From Chromohalobacter beijerinckii (GTDB lineage Bacteria > Pseudomonadota > Gammaproteobacteria > Pseudomonadales > Halomonadaceae), in the NCBI RefSeq assembly GCF_023061185.1, contig NZ_JAKGAK010000003.1, positions 1-64,000 of the forward strand: a stretch of DNA of 64,000 nucleotides, given 5' to 3'. The position numbers and the translations under genes are program-made. A model generated the notes under the pieces. The model searched no databases. It was not told where the DNA came from and saw only the letters and a program-made list of their open reading frames with translations. Each line of letters opens with the position of its first letter. Position 1 is the first letter of the stretch. Below, piece after piece: positions 17,159 to 25,439 of the stretch.

Positions 17159-17300
17159 TCGAAACGCGCTGGAACGCAGGCGAGCGATGGCCAGGCAAGG
17201 CGGAAGTCGGCGAAAAAGCGGAGTTTAGGTTCCTAAATGAGTATTTTGAGACGACTTCCAACACAGCATGGCCGAGCGCAGCCCGTTCCAGGCGTTTCGA
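17159..17300. repeat. ~142-bp palindromic intergenic element
   Basis: Two arms of about 50 bp form an imperfect inverted repeat: 17159-17209 begins TCGAAACGCGCTGGAACG and ends GGAAGTCG, and 17252-17300 is its near complement (CGACTTCC ... CGTTCCAGGCGTTTCGA). The centre contains a second palindrome TTTAGGTTCCTAAA (17224-17237) flanked by AAAAAGCGGAG and ATGAGTATTTTGAGA. The outer edge abuts the stop codon of the oxygenase gene at 17301. The sequence style resembles dispersed intergenic repeats of marine gammaproteobacteria, from memory. It has no coding frame. Confidence 0.75.
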
Positions 17301-18233
17301 TCAGTCGAGCAGGCCGTCGGCGCGAACTTCACGGCGTTTTTCTGCCTCGATGTGCGCTTCCGAGACCCGGCCGTAGAGCTGGCGCGTGCGCTCAAGACGC
17401 CCCACCACGCCCGGCTGTTGCGAGTAGGCGAAGATCGCGGTGTGACGCTCGCGCTGGCCGCTGACGCGTGTCACGCGGTGCAGCGAGTAACGGCCCTTGA
17501 AGAGCTGCAGGTCGCCGGGACGAAGCAGCAACGTACGCGGAGTGGTCGTGTCCTCGCCGCGAATCACCGCGCCGACGCCGTCGTAGTTCTCGCCCGCTGG
17601 CGTACGGATGTTGGGGCAGTACTGGAACTCGCCGCCGCTGTCCGGTATGTCGGTCATCATCGTGACGATGTATTCGTTGGTATCGTAGTGCCAGGGCTGC
17701 TCGGTGCCCGGTGGGAGGACGTTCTGCACCAGGCCGGCGAACGGGTCGGCGTACTCAAACACTTCTTCCTCGTCCAGGCATGCGGCGACCAGGCGTTTCA
17801 TTGCCGGCGAGACGTAGAGCTGTTGAATTACCGTATCGGCGGGAATCATGTCACGGGTCACGAAGCCGCTGGTGCGCTCCATGAAATGCCGCCGGGGATC
17901 GCTCTCGGGGAGGCTTTCGTCGTCGCTGGTGAACCAGGCGTTGACGCGACAGCTGGAATAATAGCTCTTGGTCGCGAGTTCACGCCCTTCGTTGCGAGCC
18001 TGCTCCAATGCATCGGAGCGCAGGAAGCCACGAAGCACGGCGCAGCCTTCGCGGTCCAGGTCCTCGCGTACCCGGGCAATCTCAGCCTGAAGGCGCGGGT
18101 CGTCGACGTCATGCAGCGGATAGCGGTCGGTGTCGACCAGTTCGCTCAGGTCGGTGCGCTCGGCATCGGCGAGCCAGCGCTGAGTCGGCTTGTGATCGAC
18201 GTCGGGGTCGGTCGCGGCAGCAGTCGTCGGCAT
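17301..18233 (-). CDS. HalD/BesD-like 2-oxoglutarate/Fe(II) hydroxylase
   Basis: A 310-residue non-heme iron oxygenase resembling the BesD/HalD amino-acid oxygenase group. The iron site is His182 and Asp184 (WHYDTNEY) with His252 (SLHRVTRVSGQR), and a basic residue at 261 or 263 could bind 2-oxoglutarate. Halogenases of this group have Gly or Ala in place of the Asp, so the HxD here predicts hydroxylation. The ATG at 18233 is chosen because AGGA lies 8 nt upstream; the open frame extends to 18455 but overlaps the divergent LysR start. It leads the cluster hydroxylase, DddP-like protein, IPNS-like oxygenase, probably controlled by the divergent LysR regulator. Substrate unknown. Confidence 0.82.
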   Translation of the reverse strand: MPTTAAATDPDVDHKPTQRWLADAERTDLSELVDTDRYPLHDVDDPRLQAEIARVREDLDREGCAVLRGFLRSDALEQARNEGRELATKSYYSSCRVNAWFTSDDESLPESDPRRHFMERTSGFVTRDMIPADTVIQQLYVSPAMKRLVAACLDEEEVFEYADPFAGLVQNVLPPGTEQPWHYDTNEYIVTMMTDIPDSGGEFQYCPNIRTPAGENYDGVGAVIRGEDTTTPRTLLLRPGDLQLFKGRYSLHRVTRVSGQRERHTAIFAYSQQPGVVGRLERTRQLYGRVSEAHIEAEKRREVRADGLLD

Positions 18234-18259
18234 GGGAAATGTCCTTTCGATCAGCAAGG

Positions 18260-18325
18260 TGTCAGGTGACAGGACGTTGCCGCCGTGCAGGTTGGGCGGC
18301 CCGTCGATGTCCTCTATGCTGGACA
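18260..18325. promoter_or_regulatory. dyad symmetries in the hydroxylase/LysR divergent region
   Basis: Two inverted repeats lie in the 124-bp divergent interval: TGTCA-GG-TGACA (18260-18271, perfect) and TGTCC-N8-GGACA (18308-18325, perfect 5-bp arms). LysR-type regulators usually bind such dyads between their own gene and the target, so these are candidate operators. Binding is inferred. Confidence 0.4.
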
Positions 18326-18357
18326 GAACCATCTCATCAGTAAAACGAGTCATTTCA

Positions 18358-19254
18358 ATGTCAGCCATCGGAAATTCCGATAGTGCGGCGCTGGCCGCGT
18401 TGGACAGCGACCTGCTGCTGGCCTTCGTCACCGTGGCCGATAGCGGTGGCTTCACCGCTGCGGCGCGCTATCTGCACAAGACCCAATCGACCATCAGTCT
18501 GCGTATCAGCACCCTCGAATCGCGCCTCGATACCTTGCTGATCGAGCGTGGCAGCCGTCGGCTCACGTTGACCGGCGATGGCGAGACCTTTCTCGTCTAC
18601 GCGCGGCGCCTGTTGCAGCTGCAACGCGAGGCGATCGCGGCGCTGGGGCGTTCGCAGCCGGTGACGCTGCGCTTCGGGCTCCCGGAGGATTACGCCGATA
18701 CCTGGTTGCCGGCACTACTCGAACGCTTCGGCGCTCGGCATCCCGAGGTCCACGTGCATATTCACTGCCGCATGTCGACGGAATTGCTGGAGCAGCTTGA
18801 GAAAGGGTCGTTGGATATCGTGCTGGCAGTGCAGCATGAACCGAGTAGCGGTGGACGCCCCGTGACCACGGAGGAGGTGGTCTGGGCGGCGCATCGACGT
18901 TTCGAACTCGACGCCGAGCGACCGATTCCACTGGCGCTGTTTCCGGAGCAGTGCGTCTACCGGCGCCGGGCGTTGGCCGCGCTGGCCAGCATCGGTCGCG
19001 ACTGGCAGCTCGTCTCCACCAGTCAGAGCCCCAGTGGGTTGAAAGTCATCGTGGGGCAGGGGCAAACCTTGACGGTTGGTGAGCGACGCCTGCTACCCGA
19101 GGGATGGAAAGTGATGGGTGCCGCCGAAGGCTTGCCGCCATTACCACCGGCCGTGCTCGAGGTGCATCGTTCCCCCAGCCCGATGCACCCGGCCTTCGAT
19201 GACTTCGTCGCCTTGATCGCCGAGGTGCTGGAGGAGGGTGATCAGCAAGCCTAG
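18358..19254 (+). CDS. LysR-family transcriptional regulator of the oxygenase cluster
   Basis: A 298-residue LysR-type regulator. The winged helix-turn-helix covers residues ~13-72 (LLAFVTVADSGGFTAAARYL, then a segment with QSTISLRISTLE), followed by a periplasmic-binding-protein-like effector domain from about residue 95. The ATG at 18358 gives the normal family N-terminus; an upstream frame to 18232 would run through the promoter. It is divergent from the BesD-like hydroxylase gene with dyad symmetries between, the usual arrangement for a regulator and its target. Its 3' end overlaps the convergent DJ-1/PfpI gene by 4 nt. Inducer unknown, perhaps the cluster substrate. Confidence 0.88.
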   Translation: MSAIGNSDSAALAALDSDLLLAFVTVADSGGFTAAARYLHKTQSTISLRISTLESRLDTLLIERGSRRLTLTGDGETFLVYARRLLQLQREAIAALGRSQPVTLRFGLPEDYADTWLPALLERFGARHPEVHVHIHCRMSTELLEQLEKGSLDIVLAVQHEPSSGGRPVTTEEVVWAAHRRFELDAERPIPLALFPEQCVYRRRALAALASIGRDWQLVSTSQSPSGLKVIVGQGQTLTVGERRLLPEGWKVMGAAEGLPPLPPAVLEVHRSPSPMHPAFDDFVALIAEVLEEGDQQA

Positions 19255-19943
19255 CGTCTAGCAGCGTAACGCTCGGCCAGGTATTGCGCCTGGCGGTAAC
19301 GTGAGGCCTGCAGCTCGGCCATGTCGGCGACGACGTGGTCGTGGATGGCGGCTGGGGCTGTTTCGGGGCGTCCGGCATCAAACGGCGGTGCGGGAGCATA
19401 TTCGAGAATCAGTTGAGCACGCTGAGCGGTCTCGTCATCGGTTAACTCTGCGATGACGGTCAGCGCAAAATCGATTCCGGCGGTGACACCGCCGCCTGTG
19501 ATGATCTCGTCATCGCGCACTACACGTGCCGGGTCCGGGATAGCACCGAACAATGGCAGCATGTCGCGCCACGCCCAGTGACAGGCGGCTCGTCTTCCGT
19601 GGAGCAGGCCCGCCGCTCCCAGAATCAATGAGCCGGTGCATACCGAGGTCACGAACTTTGCGGTGCCGGCCAAGTGTCGAATGGCGTGGATAAAACGGAT
19701 GTCCTCCGCCGCATCGAGGCAGCCCAGGCCACCGGGAACGCAGAGAACGTCGCAAGCCGCGATCTCTGTCAGGTCGTCCAGGTTGGAAAACGTCAATCCT
19801 TGAGCGTCGACGGGTTCTCCGCCAATGGATGCGACCACTACATCGATTTGCGGCACACGCGAGAAGAATTGATGAGGCCCGGTGAAATCCAGGTGCGTTA
19901 CGCCGGGGTAGATCGGTATGACGATACGTATCTTCGAGTCCAC
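19251..19943 (-). CDS. DJ-1/PfpI-family protein, isocyanide hydratase-like
   Basis: A 230-residue DJ-1/PfpI-superfamily protein. The nucleophile elbow is VCTGSLILGAAGLL with Cys102, and Asp19 (THLDFTGP) matches the active-site Asp of the Pseudomonas isocyanide hydratase InhA (Asp17, Cys101). The length matches InhA (about 228). The start codon is GTG at 19943, with GAGGAAG about 7 nt upstream. Isocyanide hydratase activity is therefore plausible, but glyoxalase-type and regulatory DJ-1 proteins share this fold. It is transcribed alone and converges on the LysR gene. Confidence 0.82.
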   Translation of the reverse strand: MDSKIRIVIPIYPGVTHLDFTGPHQFFSRVPQIDVVVASIGGEPVDAQGLTFSNLDDLTEIAACDVLCVPGGLGCLDAAEDIRFIHAIRHLAGTAKFVTSVCTGSLILGAAGLLHGRRAACHWAWRDMLPLFGAIPDPARVVRDDEIITGGGVTAGIDFALTVIAELTDDETAQRAQLILEYAPAPPFDAGRPETAPAAIHDHVVADMAELQASRYRQAQYLAERYAARR

Positions 19944-20038
19944 GATAGCTTCCTCTGTAGAAAGGGGTCGAGGTATAGATTAGCGTGAACCGTAATAGCC
20001 TAGAATGACTTATTGTATCGAAACCTCTATTTCCCGGC

Positions 20039-20752
20039 TTAAGCTTGGCGTTTCGCCAACGCCAACCACCCGGCCAGGCTAACCATTAGCGAGCCGCTGA
20101 TACCATCCAGCCAGCGTTGCCGGCTCAGACTGATGCGGCCGCGCCCGAGTAGATGTCCCGCGCCGGCATAGAGCAGCGCGCAAACGAACTCGATCAAGAT
20201 ATAAGCCAGTCCCGCCAGCATGATGGCCGGTGCGAACGACACGCTATCGGTATGCAAAAACTGCGGCAGGAAGAGCGCAAACAGCACATACGCTTTGGGA
20301 TTGGAGAGCGCGACCAGCGCTTCCCGACGGAGCAGCGACCAGGCCTGTGCGGCCTCGATGTCCTCGCTCGGCGCTACCGCTTTAGGTCGCCAAGCCGTGA
20401 GCAATGATCTCACTCCGAGATATGACAGATACGCCACGCCAATCCACTTGAGCACGCTGAAGAATATCGCGGAGGTTGCCAGCCAATGCCCGAGCCCCAC
20501 CGCGACACCGACCACCATCAAGGCGAATGCTGCGAAGCGTCCGCAGGCCGCCGTCATGGCAGGCGCGACACCGACATGGAAACCATTGGAAAGCGATAAG
20601 AGTTGATTGGCGCCAGGCGTTAAAGCCATGACTATGGACGCACCGATCAGGAGCGGCCAGTCGATGGAGGTAACCGCACCCGGGAACGCCTGTGTCATGA
20701 CCACGATGATCAGCGCCATCAGGCCACTGCAGAATAATGGGACGCGGATCAT
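20039..20752 (-). CDS. LysE-family amino-acid exporter
   Basis: A 237-residue inner-membrane protein with about six helices and the LysE/RhtB signature ALTPGANQLLSLSNG near residues 43-57. Members export amino acids or related solutes. ATG at 20752 follows AGGAG by 5 nt. The N-terminal hydrophobic segment before the usual LysE start (near residue 20) is slightly longer than in most relatives. A nitroreductase-like gene lies 66 nt upstream on the same strand, so they may be co-transcribed. Confidence 0.85.
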   Translation of the reverse strand: MIRVPLFCSGLMALIIVVMTQAFPGAVTSIDWPLLIGASIVMALTPGANQLLSLSNGFHVGVAPAMTAACGRFAAFALMVVGVAVGLGHWLATSAIFFSVLKWIGVAYLSYLGVRSLLTAWRPKAVAPSEDIEAAQAWSLLRREALVALSNPKAYVLFALFLPQFLHTDSVSFAPAIMLAGLAYILIEFVCALLYAGAGHLLGRGRISLSRQRWLDGISGSLMVSLAGWLALAKRQA

Positions 20753-20818
20753 GGTCACTCCTTCCTTGGTGGAAAACCGTCAGTGGCTCTCGGACATCGT
20801 TTATTCCGTCGGGGCCCG

Positions 20819-21409
20819 TTACTGCTTAGCAGCCGGCCAACCGAAGCACAAATGGATTAGCGGCATTATAGGCGCTTCGAGGGCCAGTGCTTCTAACGTG
20901 GCCTCGTCGCGGAAGCCAGCGACGAGCACGCTGCCCAGCCCCTCGGCCGTTGCTTGCAACTGCATGTTCTGAGCTGCGGCGCCCGCCTCGATCCAGGCGT
21001 AGCGTTGGCCACGTGACCCGTAAGGTGGTTGATCGCTGAAGGTTTGAGTCGCGGCCCCTATGTCGGCACAGATCGTGATAATGCCGGCTGCCTGGCCGAT
21101 CCAAGGTTGCTCCTCGAGTGCCGCGTACTGGAGTGCATCTCGTATGTCGTGGTCGAGGTGCGTTTTCAACCTGCAGCTTTCGGGGTCGAAGGTGTAGGTC
21201 GCCGCGTCCAGGTCGCGAATGCGCCCGGCTATCGCTAATAGCTTGAGAGGGTAGAGAGAACTCGCCGAAGGCACGCTGCGTTTGCCATCAGCATGGGTAA
21301 TCCCCTGAGCGGTCTCCAGCAGTCTGTCGAGGAGTGCGCGAGGAACCGTTTGCGGGCTGAAATCACGACAGCTATAACGCGACTGGATGGTGTGCTCGAA
21401 CGAGGCCAT
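20819..21409 (-). CDS. nitroreductase-family (SagB-like) FMN oxidoreductase
   Basis: A 196-residue protein of the nitroreductase fold. The start MASFEHTIQSRYSCRDFSP contains the family RxSxRxF-like flavin-binding motif, followed by SASSLYPL and the AGAAAQNMQLQATAEGLGS segment. It is close to SagB-type oxidoreductases rather than NfsB. Substrate unknown. ATG at 21409 is selected by AGGAG about 6 nt upstream; an open frame back to 21550 overlaps the neighbouring oxidase gene in a different frame. It is followed by the LysE-type exporter gene. Confidence 0.82.
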   Translation of the reverse strand: MASFEHTIQSRYSCRDFSPQTVPRALLDRLLETAQGITHADGKRSVPSASSLYPLKLLAIAGRIRDLDAATYTFDPESCRLKTHLDHDIRDALQYAALEEQPWIGQAAGIITICADIGAATQTFSDQPPYGSRGQRYAWIEAGAAAQNMQLQATAEGLGSVLVAGFRDEATLEALALEAPIMPLIHLCFGWPAAKQ

Positions 21410-21500
21410 ATTTCTCTCCTTATCTTGTTGGATCGGAAATAACGGATGGCTCCCAAGCGCTGACGGCGGCATTGGCTCCATTCGAGCTGAGTCCGCGGGT

Positions 21501-22643
21501 TTACCGGAAACGTTCGAGCGTGAAGGGCGCGAGTTCTTCTGGACGTTCACCCGTTGTTAGCCAATGGCCGAGTGCCTCGCCGATCGCTGGTGCGAACTTG
21601 AAACCGTGGCCGGAGAAACCGCAGGCCACGAAGAGTCCGGGCATTGCCTCATCGATCAGAAAACCCTCGTCAGGTGTTCGAATGTACTCGCATACGGCAC
21701 CTTCGCGTAGTGCGCCGATGCCAGGCAAATGACGGCTGGTTAGAGCGAGAAGGTCGTTGAGGTCTTCGGGATAGGCACCGAACTCGGCCAGTGGCTCGTC
21801 TGCATCCACCGGTTGTCCGCCATCATGACGGCCCACCTTGAAGCCCTGATCGTCGAGGTCGGGAAACCCGTAATAGTCGCCGATGCTGCCCGTGAAGCTG
21901 AAACCGGGGAAGCATAGCGGCGTATAACGTGAATCCGCATCAAACCAGGCGAAGACTTTGCGTACGCGTTGCAAGGGCAGATGTAGGCCGAGTTGTGCGC
22001 CTAACCCAGTGACGGCGCGCCCGGCACTGAGTATCAGACGCTCGGCGCTCCAATGGCGTCCATCCCGGGCGATGGCGGTGAACCCTTCGCCATTGCGTTC
22101 GAGCCGCACGATATCGGCGTCGTCATGCCACGCGACGTTACGGCTGGTTTCTAGGGAGCGGCGCCAAGCGTTGATGATCGGCTCGGTCAAGAGTACGCCC
22201 GCGTCGGGTTCGAAGTAGGCTCGTTGGCTTGTATCGAGCCGCCACCCCGGGAAACGGTGCATGGCTTCATCGGCGGAAAGGCATGTCAGCGGCAGATCAT
22301 GAAGGCGGGCGCTGTTTGCTACTTCGCGGAGAAACGGTTGTTCCGGATCGCCGATATTGGCAACTCCCACACGATGAAAAACGCCGCCGTCGACATGCTG
22401 GTCCAGGGTTTGCCAGAGGGTGTGAGCGCGGCGTGCCAAGCGCACGTATTGGTCGCCCTCACCATAGGCCACTCGGATTAGGCGTGTATGGCCATGATGC
22501 GCACCTTCACGATGAGGCGGTGCACATCTGTCCAATACGCCGATACGGTGCTGTCCCTCCACGGCAAGCGCATTGGCGATGGCCAGACCCATGGTGCCGG
22601 CGCCGACGAGCAGAATGTCCAAGTTGGATTCGTGAGAACTCAT
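21501..22643 (-). CDS. FAD-dependent oxidase, sarcosine/N-methyltryptophan oxidase type
   Basis: A 380-residue DAO-family flavoprotein. The N-terminal Rossmann motif is LLVGAGTMGLAIANAL (residues 11-26). Cys318 in CEYIRTPDEGF sits where monomeric sarcosine oxidase and SolA attach FAD covalently. Length equals that of those enzymes (372-390), which oxidatively demethylate N-methyl amino acids and give formaldehyde and H2O2. The likely substrate is a secondary or N-methyl amine, which would fit betaine-type solute use nearby, but there is no direct link. It is transcribed alone or ahead of the nitroreductase gene (91-nt gap). Confidence 0.85.
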   Translation of the reverse strand: MSSHESNLDILLVGAGTMGLAIANALAVEGQHRIGVLDRCAPPHREGAHHGHTRLIRVAYGEGDQYVRLARRAHTLWQTLDQHVDGGVFHRVGVANIGDPEQPFLREVANSARLHDLPLTCLSADEAMHRFPGWRLDTSQRAYFEPDAGVLLTEPIINAWRRSLETSRNVAWHDDADIVRLERNGEGFTAIARDGRHWSAERLILSAGRAVTGLGAQLGLHLPLQRVRKVFAWFDADSRYTPLCFPGFSFTGSIGDYYGFPDLDDQGFKVGRHDGGQPVDADEPLAEFGAYPEDLNDLLALTSRHLPGIGALREGAVCEYIRTPDEGFLIDEAMPGLFVACGFSGHGFKFAPAIGEALGHWLTTGERPEELAPFTLERFR

Positions 22644-22700
22644 AAGCCCTCACGTTACACTTTCACATGGCACTTCGGTAGCGCCTAGCGTTTGGTGGCC

Positions 22701-23915
22701 TTACCCGAACAACTGCCCGGCGATGCGTAACCCGGCGATCCAGGTGCCGGCGGCGGAGCCCAGCGTGGCGAGCAGGAATACCAGCAGCGTGCGGGCGACG
22801 CGGTTTTTCCACCAGCCGCGCGGTGAGCTGACGTCGCGGCGCAGGCGCGAGAAGTCACCCACTGTGGGGCGACGCAGGGCCAGTTCGACACCGGCGGCGA
22901 CGAAACCGGCGCCGATGGTCGGATTGAGCGAGGTCAGCGGTGCGGCGATGAAGGTCGCGATGATGGTCAATGGATGCGCCAGCGCGATGGCGGTGCCCAG
23001 CGCCGAGAGTACGCCGTTGATCAGGAACCACTCGCCGACCAGTGACCAGCCGAGGCCGGTATCGCGGGAAAAGCCGATGGCGAAGCCGGTCAGCACCAGC
23101 GCGACGATCACCCACGGCAGGGCTTTCCAAAGCTTGGAGCGGGCCGGGGTGACTTCCAGTGAGCGTCGCTCCTCGTCGATGGCTTCGGCACTGGGCGGTT
23201 GTTGCCCTAGCGTTTGGAGATGTTCTCCCAGCCCCTTCATGTGACCGGCGCCGACCACCACCAGGATATGCCGTGGCGCTTTCCCGGCGACTTCCTCGCG
23301 TAGGCGAAGCGCCATGTAGCGATCGCGCTCGCGGATCAGCGGTGTGTACAGCGACTCCGACTGTTCGGCGAACTCGGCGAAAGTCGATTCGAGCACATCG
23401 CCTTCCTTGAGGCGCTCGATCTCCTCGCTGGAGACCTTTTTGCGCGAGACCACGCTGCCCAGCAGCCCTGAAATCAGGCTCATGCGTTGCCACCAGGGCA
23501 CGTTGTGATAGATGCGCTTGAGGGTCACGCCGATTTCGCGATCGACGAGATACAGCGGCAAGTCCGCACGCTGGGTCTCCTTGATCGCCATCTGCATCTC
23601 GGCACCCGGCGTCACGCCGGACTGCTCGGCGACGCGTTGCTGAAAGGCGCCCAGCGCGAGGCTGGCGGCGACCATGCCCGCCTTGCCCTGACGCAGGACC
23701 TGGAAGAGATCCATCTTGGCCATGGCATCGGGCTGGGTAACGCTCTGGTGGCGCGTGGGGCACAGCTCGATGGCGACGGCGTCGAAGTCGCCGGAGCGGA
23801 TCAGCTCGCGGACCTCGTCAGCGCTGGCGCGCGAGACGTGGGCGGTACCCAAAAGGGTATAACGGGTCTCACCCTGATCGATGACCTGGCGAGGGCCGGC
23901 GTGAGTATCGGGCAT
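22701..23915 (-). CDS. TraB/PrgY-family membrane protein
   Basis: A 404-residue protein. The N-terminal ~240 residues form the TraB/GumN (TIKI-like) domain with the GTAHVS motif near residues 23-28 and VVVGAGHMKG near 221-230, conserved metal-type residues in this superfamily. The C-terminal ~150 residues carry four or more hydrophobic helices, as in enterococcal TraB and archaeal homologues. TraB/PrgY proteins limit pheromone activity and TIKI proteins are proteases; the role in proteobacteria is not established. The gene is isolated, with sstT upstream beyond a hairpin. Confidence 0.82.
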   Translation of the reverse strand: MPDTHAGPRQVIDQGETRYTLLGTAHVSRASADEVRELIRSGDFDAVAIELCPTRHQSVTQPDAMAKMDLFQVLRQGKAGMVAASLALGAFQQRVAEQSGVTPGAEMQMAIKETQRADLPLYLVDREIGVTLKRIYHNVPWWQRMSLISGLLGSVVSRKKVSSEEIERLKEGDVLESTFAEFAEQSESLYTPLIRERDRYMALRLREEVAGKAPRHILVVVGAGHMKGLGEHLQTLGQQPPSAEAIDEERRSLEVTPARSKLWKALPWVIVALVLTGFAIGFSRDTGLGWSLVGEWFLINGVLSALGTAIALAHPLTIIATFIAAPLTSLNPTIGAGFVAAGVELALRRPTVGDFSRLRRDVSSPRGWWKNRVARTLLVFLLATLGSAAGTWIAGLRIAGQLFG

Positions 23916-23981
23916 GCGGCGTTTCGCTTCGGTGGCGGAAAAGCTCGATTATCCACGATGGCAGGGGGCGGGCCAAACCCG

Positions 23982-24010
23982 GCCCCGCTCGAGGATGGAG
24001 CGAGCGGGGC
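23982..24010 (-). terminator. hairpin after sstT
   Basis: Perfect 10-bp stem GCCCCGCTCG (23982-23991) / CGAGCGGGGC (24001-24010) with a 9-nt loop, 14 nt past the sstT stop. No T-run follows, so termination strength is uncertain. Confidence 0.5.
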
Positions 24011-24024
24011 GTCGAACGTACGAA

Positions 24025-25236
24025 TCAGCGCTTGGCGCGGCATGCCGCGGCGGTAAACAACACGTCGGTGGACGAGTTCAGTGCGGTTTCCGTGGCGTCC
24101 TGCACGACGCTGATGACGAAGCCGATGGCGACGACCTGCATGGCCACGTCATTGGAGATGCCGAAGAGGCTGGCGGCCATCGGGATGAGCAGCAGGGACC
24201 CACCGGCGACGCCGGAAACGCCGCAGGCAGCGAGTGAGGCGACGATGCACAACAATAGCGCCGAGGCGAAGTCTACGCCGATTCCTAGAGTATGGGCGGC
24301 TGCCAGGGTGATTACCGAGATGGTGATGGCGGCACCAGCCATGTTGATGGTCGCGCCTAGCGGGATCGAGATCGAATAAGTATCGGCGTCCAGGTCGAGA
24401 CGCTCGCAAAGCTCCATGTTGACGGGAATGTTAGCGGCGCTACTGCGTGTGAAGAATGCGGTGATGGCACTGCCACGTAGGCAGGCGAACACCAGTGGAT
24501 ACGGGTTGCGCCGGGTGGCCAGGAACACGATCAAGGGGTTAGTGACCAGCGCCACGAACAGCATGCAGCCGACGATGACGGCGAGCAGGTGCGCGTAGTC
24601 GAGTAGGGCATTCATACCCGTATCCGCGAGCGTGCCAGCGACCAGACCGAAGATGCCCAGCGGCGCAAAGCGGATCACCAAACGCACGATGTTGGAGACG
24701 GCATCGGAGAAGGCGTTGAGTACCCCGAGGGTCGTCTCCGAGGAGCCGCGCAGCATCATGCCCAACCCGATCGCCCACGCCAGGATACCCACGAAATTGG
24801 CGTTCATCAGCGCGTGAATGGGATTGTCCACGACGTTGAGCAACAGGTTGCGCAGGATCTCGGCGATACCGCCCGGCGGTTCGCCGCTTGCCTGGGGCGC
24901 GTCGATGATCAGCGTGGTGGGAAGCGCGAAACTGGCGACGACGGCCACCAAGGCGGCGCACAGGGTGCCGACCACGTACAGCAGCAGCACGCCGCGAATA
25001 TGCGTGGGCTGGCCGCGCCGGTGATTGGCAATGGCCGCCATGACCAGCAGGAAGACCAGTACCGGTGCCACCGCTTTCAAGGCGGAGATGAACACATCAC
25101 CCAGAAGCGATATCGAGGCGGCGGCGTCGGGCCAGGTGGTGGCCACGACGATGCCGAGCACGATACCGATGACGATTTGCGGGATGAGCCCTAGGCGGGC
25201 TACCGCACGTATAGGGTTTGCGAGGCTGGTGGACAT
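24025..25236 (-). CDS. sstT: serine/threonine:sodium symporter
   Basis: A 403-residue dicarboxylate/amino-acid:cation symporter (DAACS family) matching SstT, which imports L-serine and L-threonine with Na+. About eight helices plus re-entrant loops are predicted. The motif [18 protein letters not shown] and the late [14 protein letters not shown] segment are the family's substrate- and sodium-binding signatures. The 200-bp gap to trkH (25237-25439) contains no gene that I can support. A Na+-driven carrier suits a halophile. Confidence 0.92.
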   Translation of the reverse strand: MSTSLANPIRAVARLGLIPQIVIGIVLGIVVATTWPDAAASISLLGDVFISALKAVAPVLVFLLVMAAIANHRRGQPTHIRGVLLLYVVGTLCAALVAVVASFALPTTLIIDAPQASGEPPGGIAEILRNLLLNVVDNPIHALMNANFVGILAWAIGLGMMLRGSSETTLGVLNAFSDAVSNIVRLVIRFAPLGIFGLVAGTLADTGMNALLDYAHLLAVIVGCMLFVALVTNPLIVFLATRRNPYPLVFACLRGSAITAFFTRSSAANIPVNMELCERLDLDADTYSISIPLGATINMAGAAITISVITLAAAHTLGIGVDFASALLLCIVASLAACGVSGVAGGSLLLIPMAASLFGISNDVAMQVVAIGFVISVVQDATETALNSSTDVLFTAAACRAKR

Positions 25237-25439
25237 GACGCTTTCTCGAGGCTGAATAACGGATAAAGGCCCGTCGCGGTGGGCCGGGAAGCGCGCATGG
25301 TAGCATTGCCGTCATCGCGATACCCGACGAATCGGCCTCGCTGGTCTTAGCCTTTAGTGAAAAGAGAGCGTGAAATCCCGCTTACCTAGCATGGATAGTA
25401 GAGATTTCGCAAAATTATAGTGAATAGTGCCATATTGAC

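Noticed and set aside
17268..18269. 333-codon plus-strand frame opposite the hydroxylase gene
   Set aside because: Antisense shadow of a GC-rich gene. The minus frame has iron-site motifs, a good start and a regulator, and the plus frame has none.
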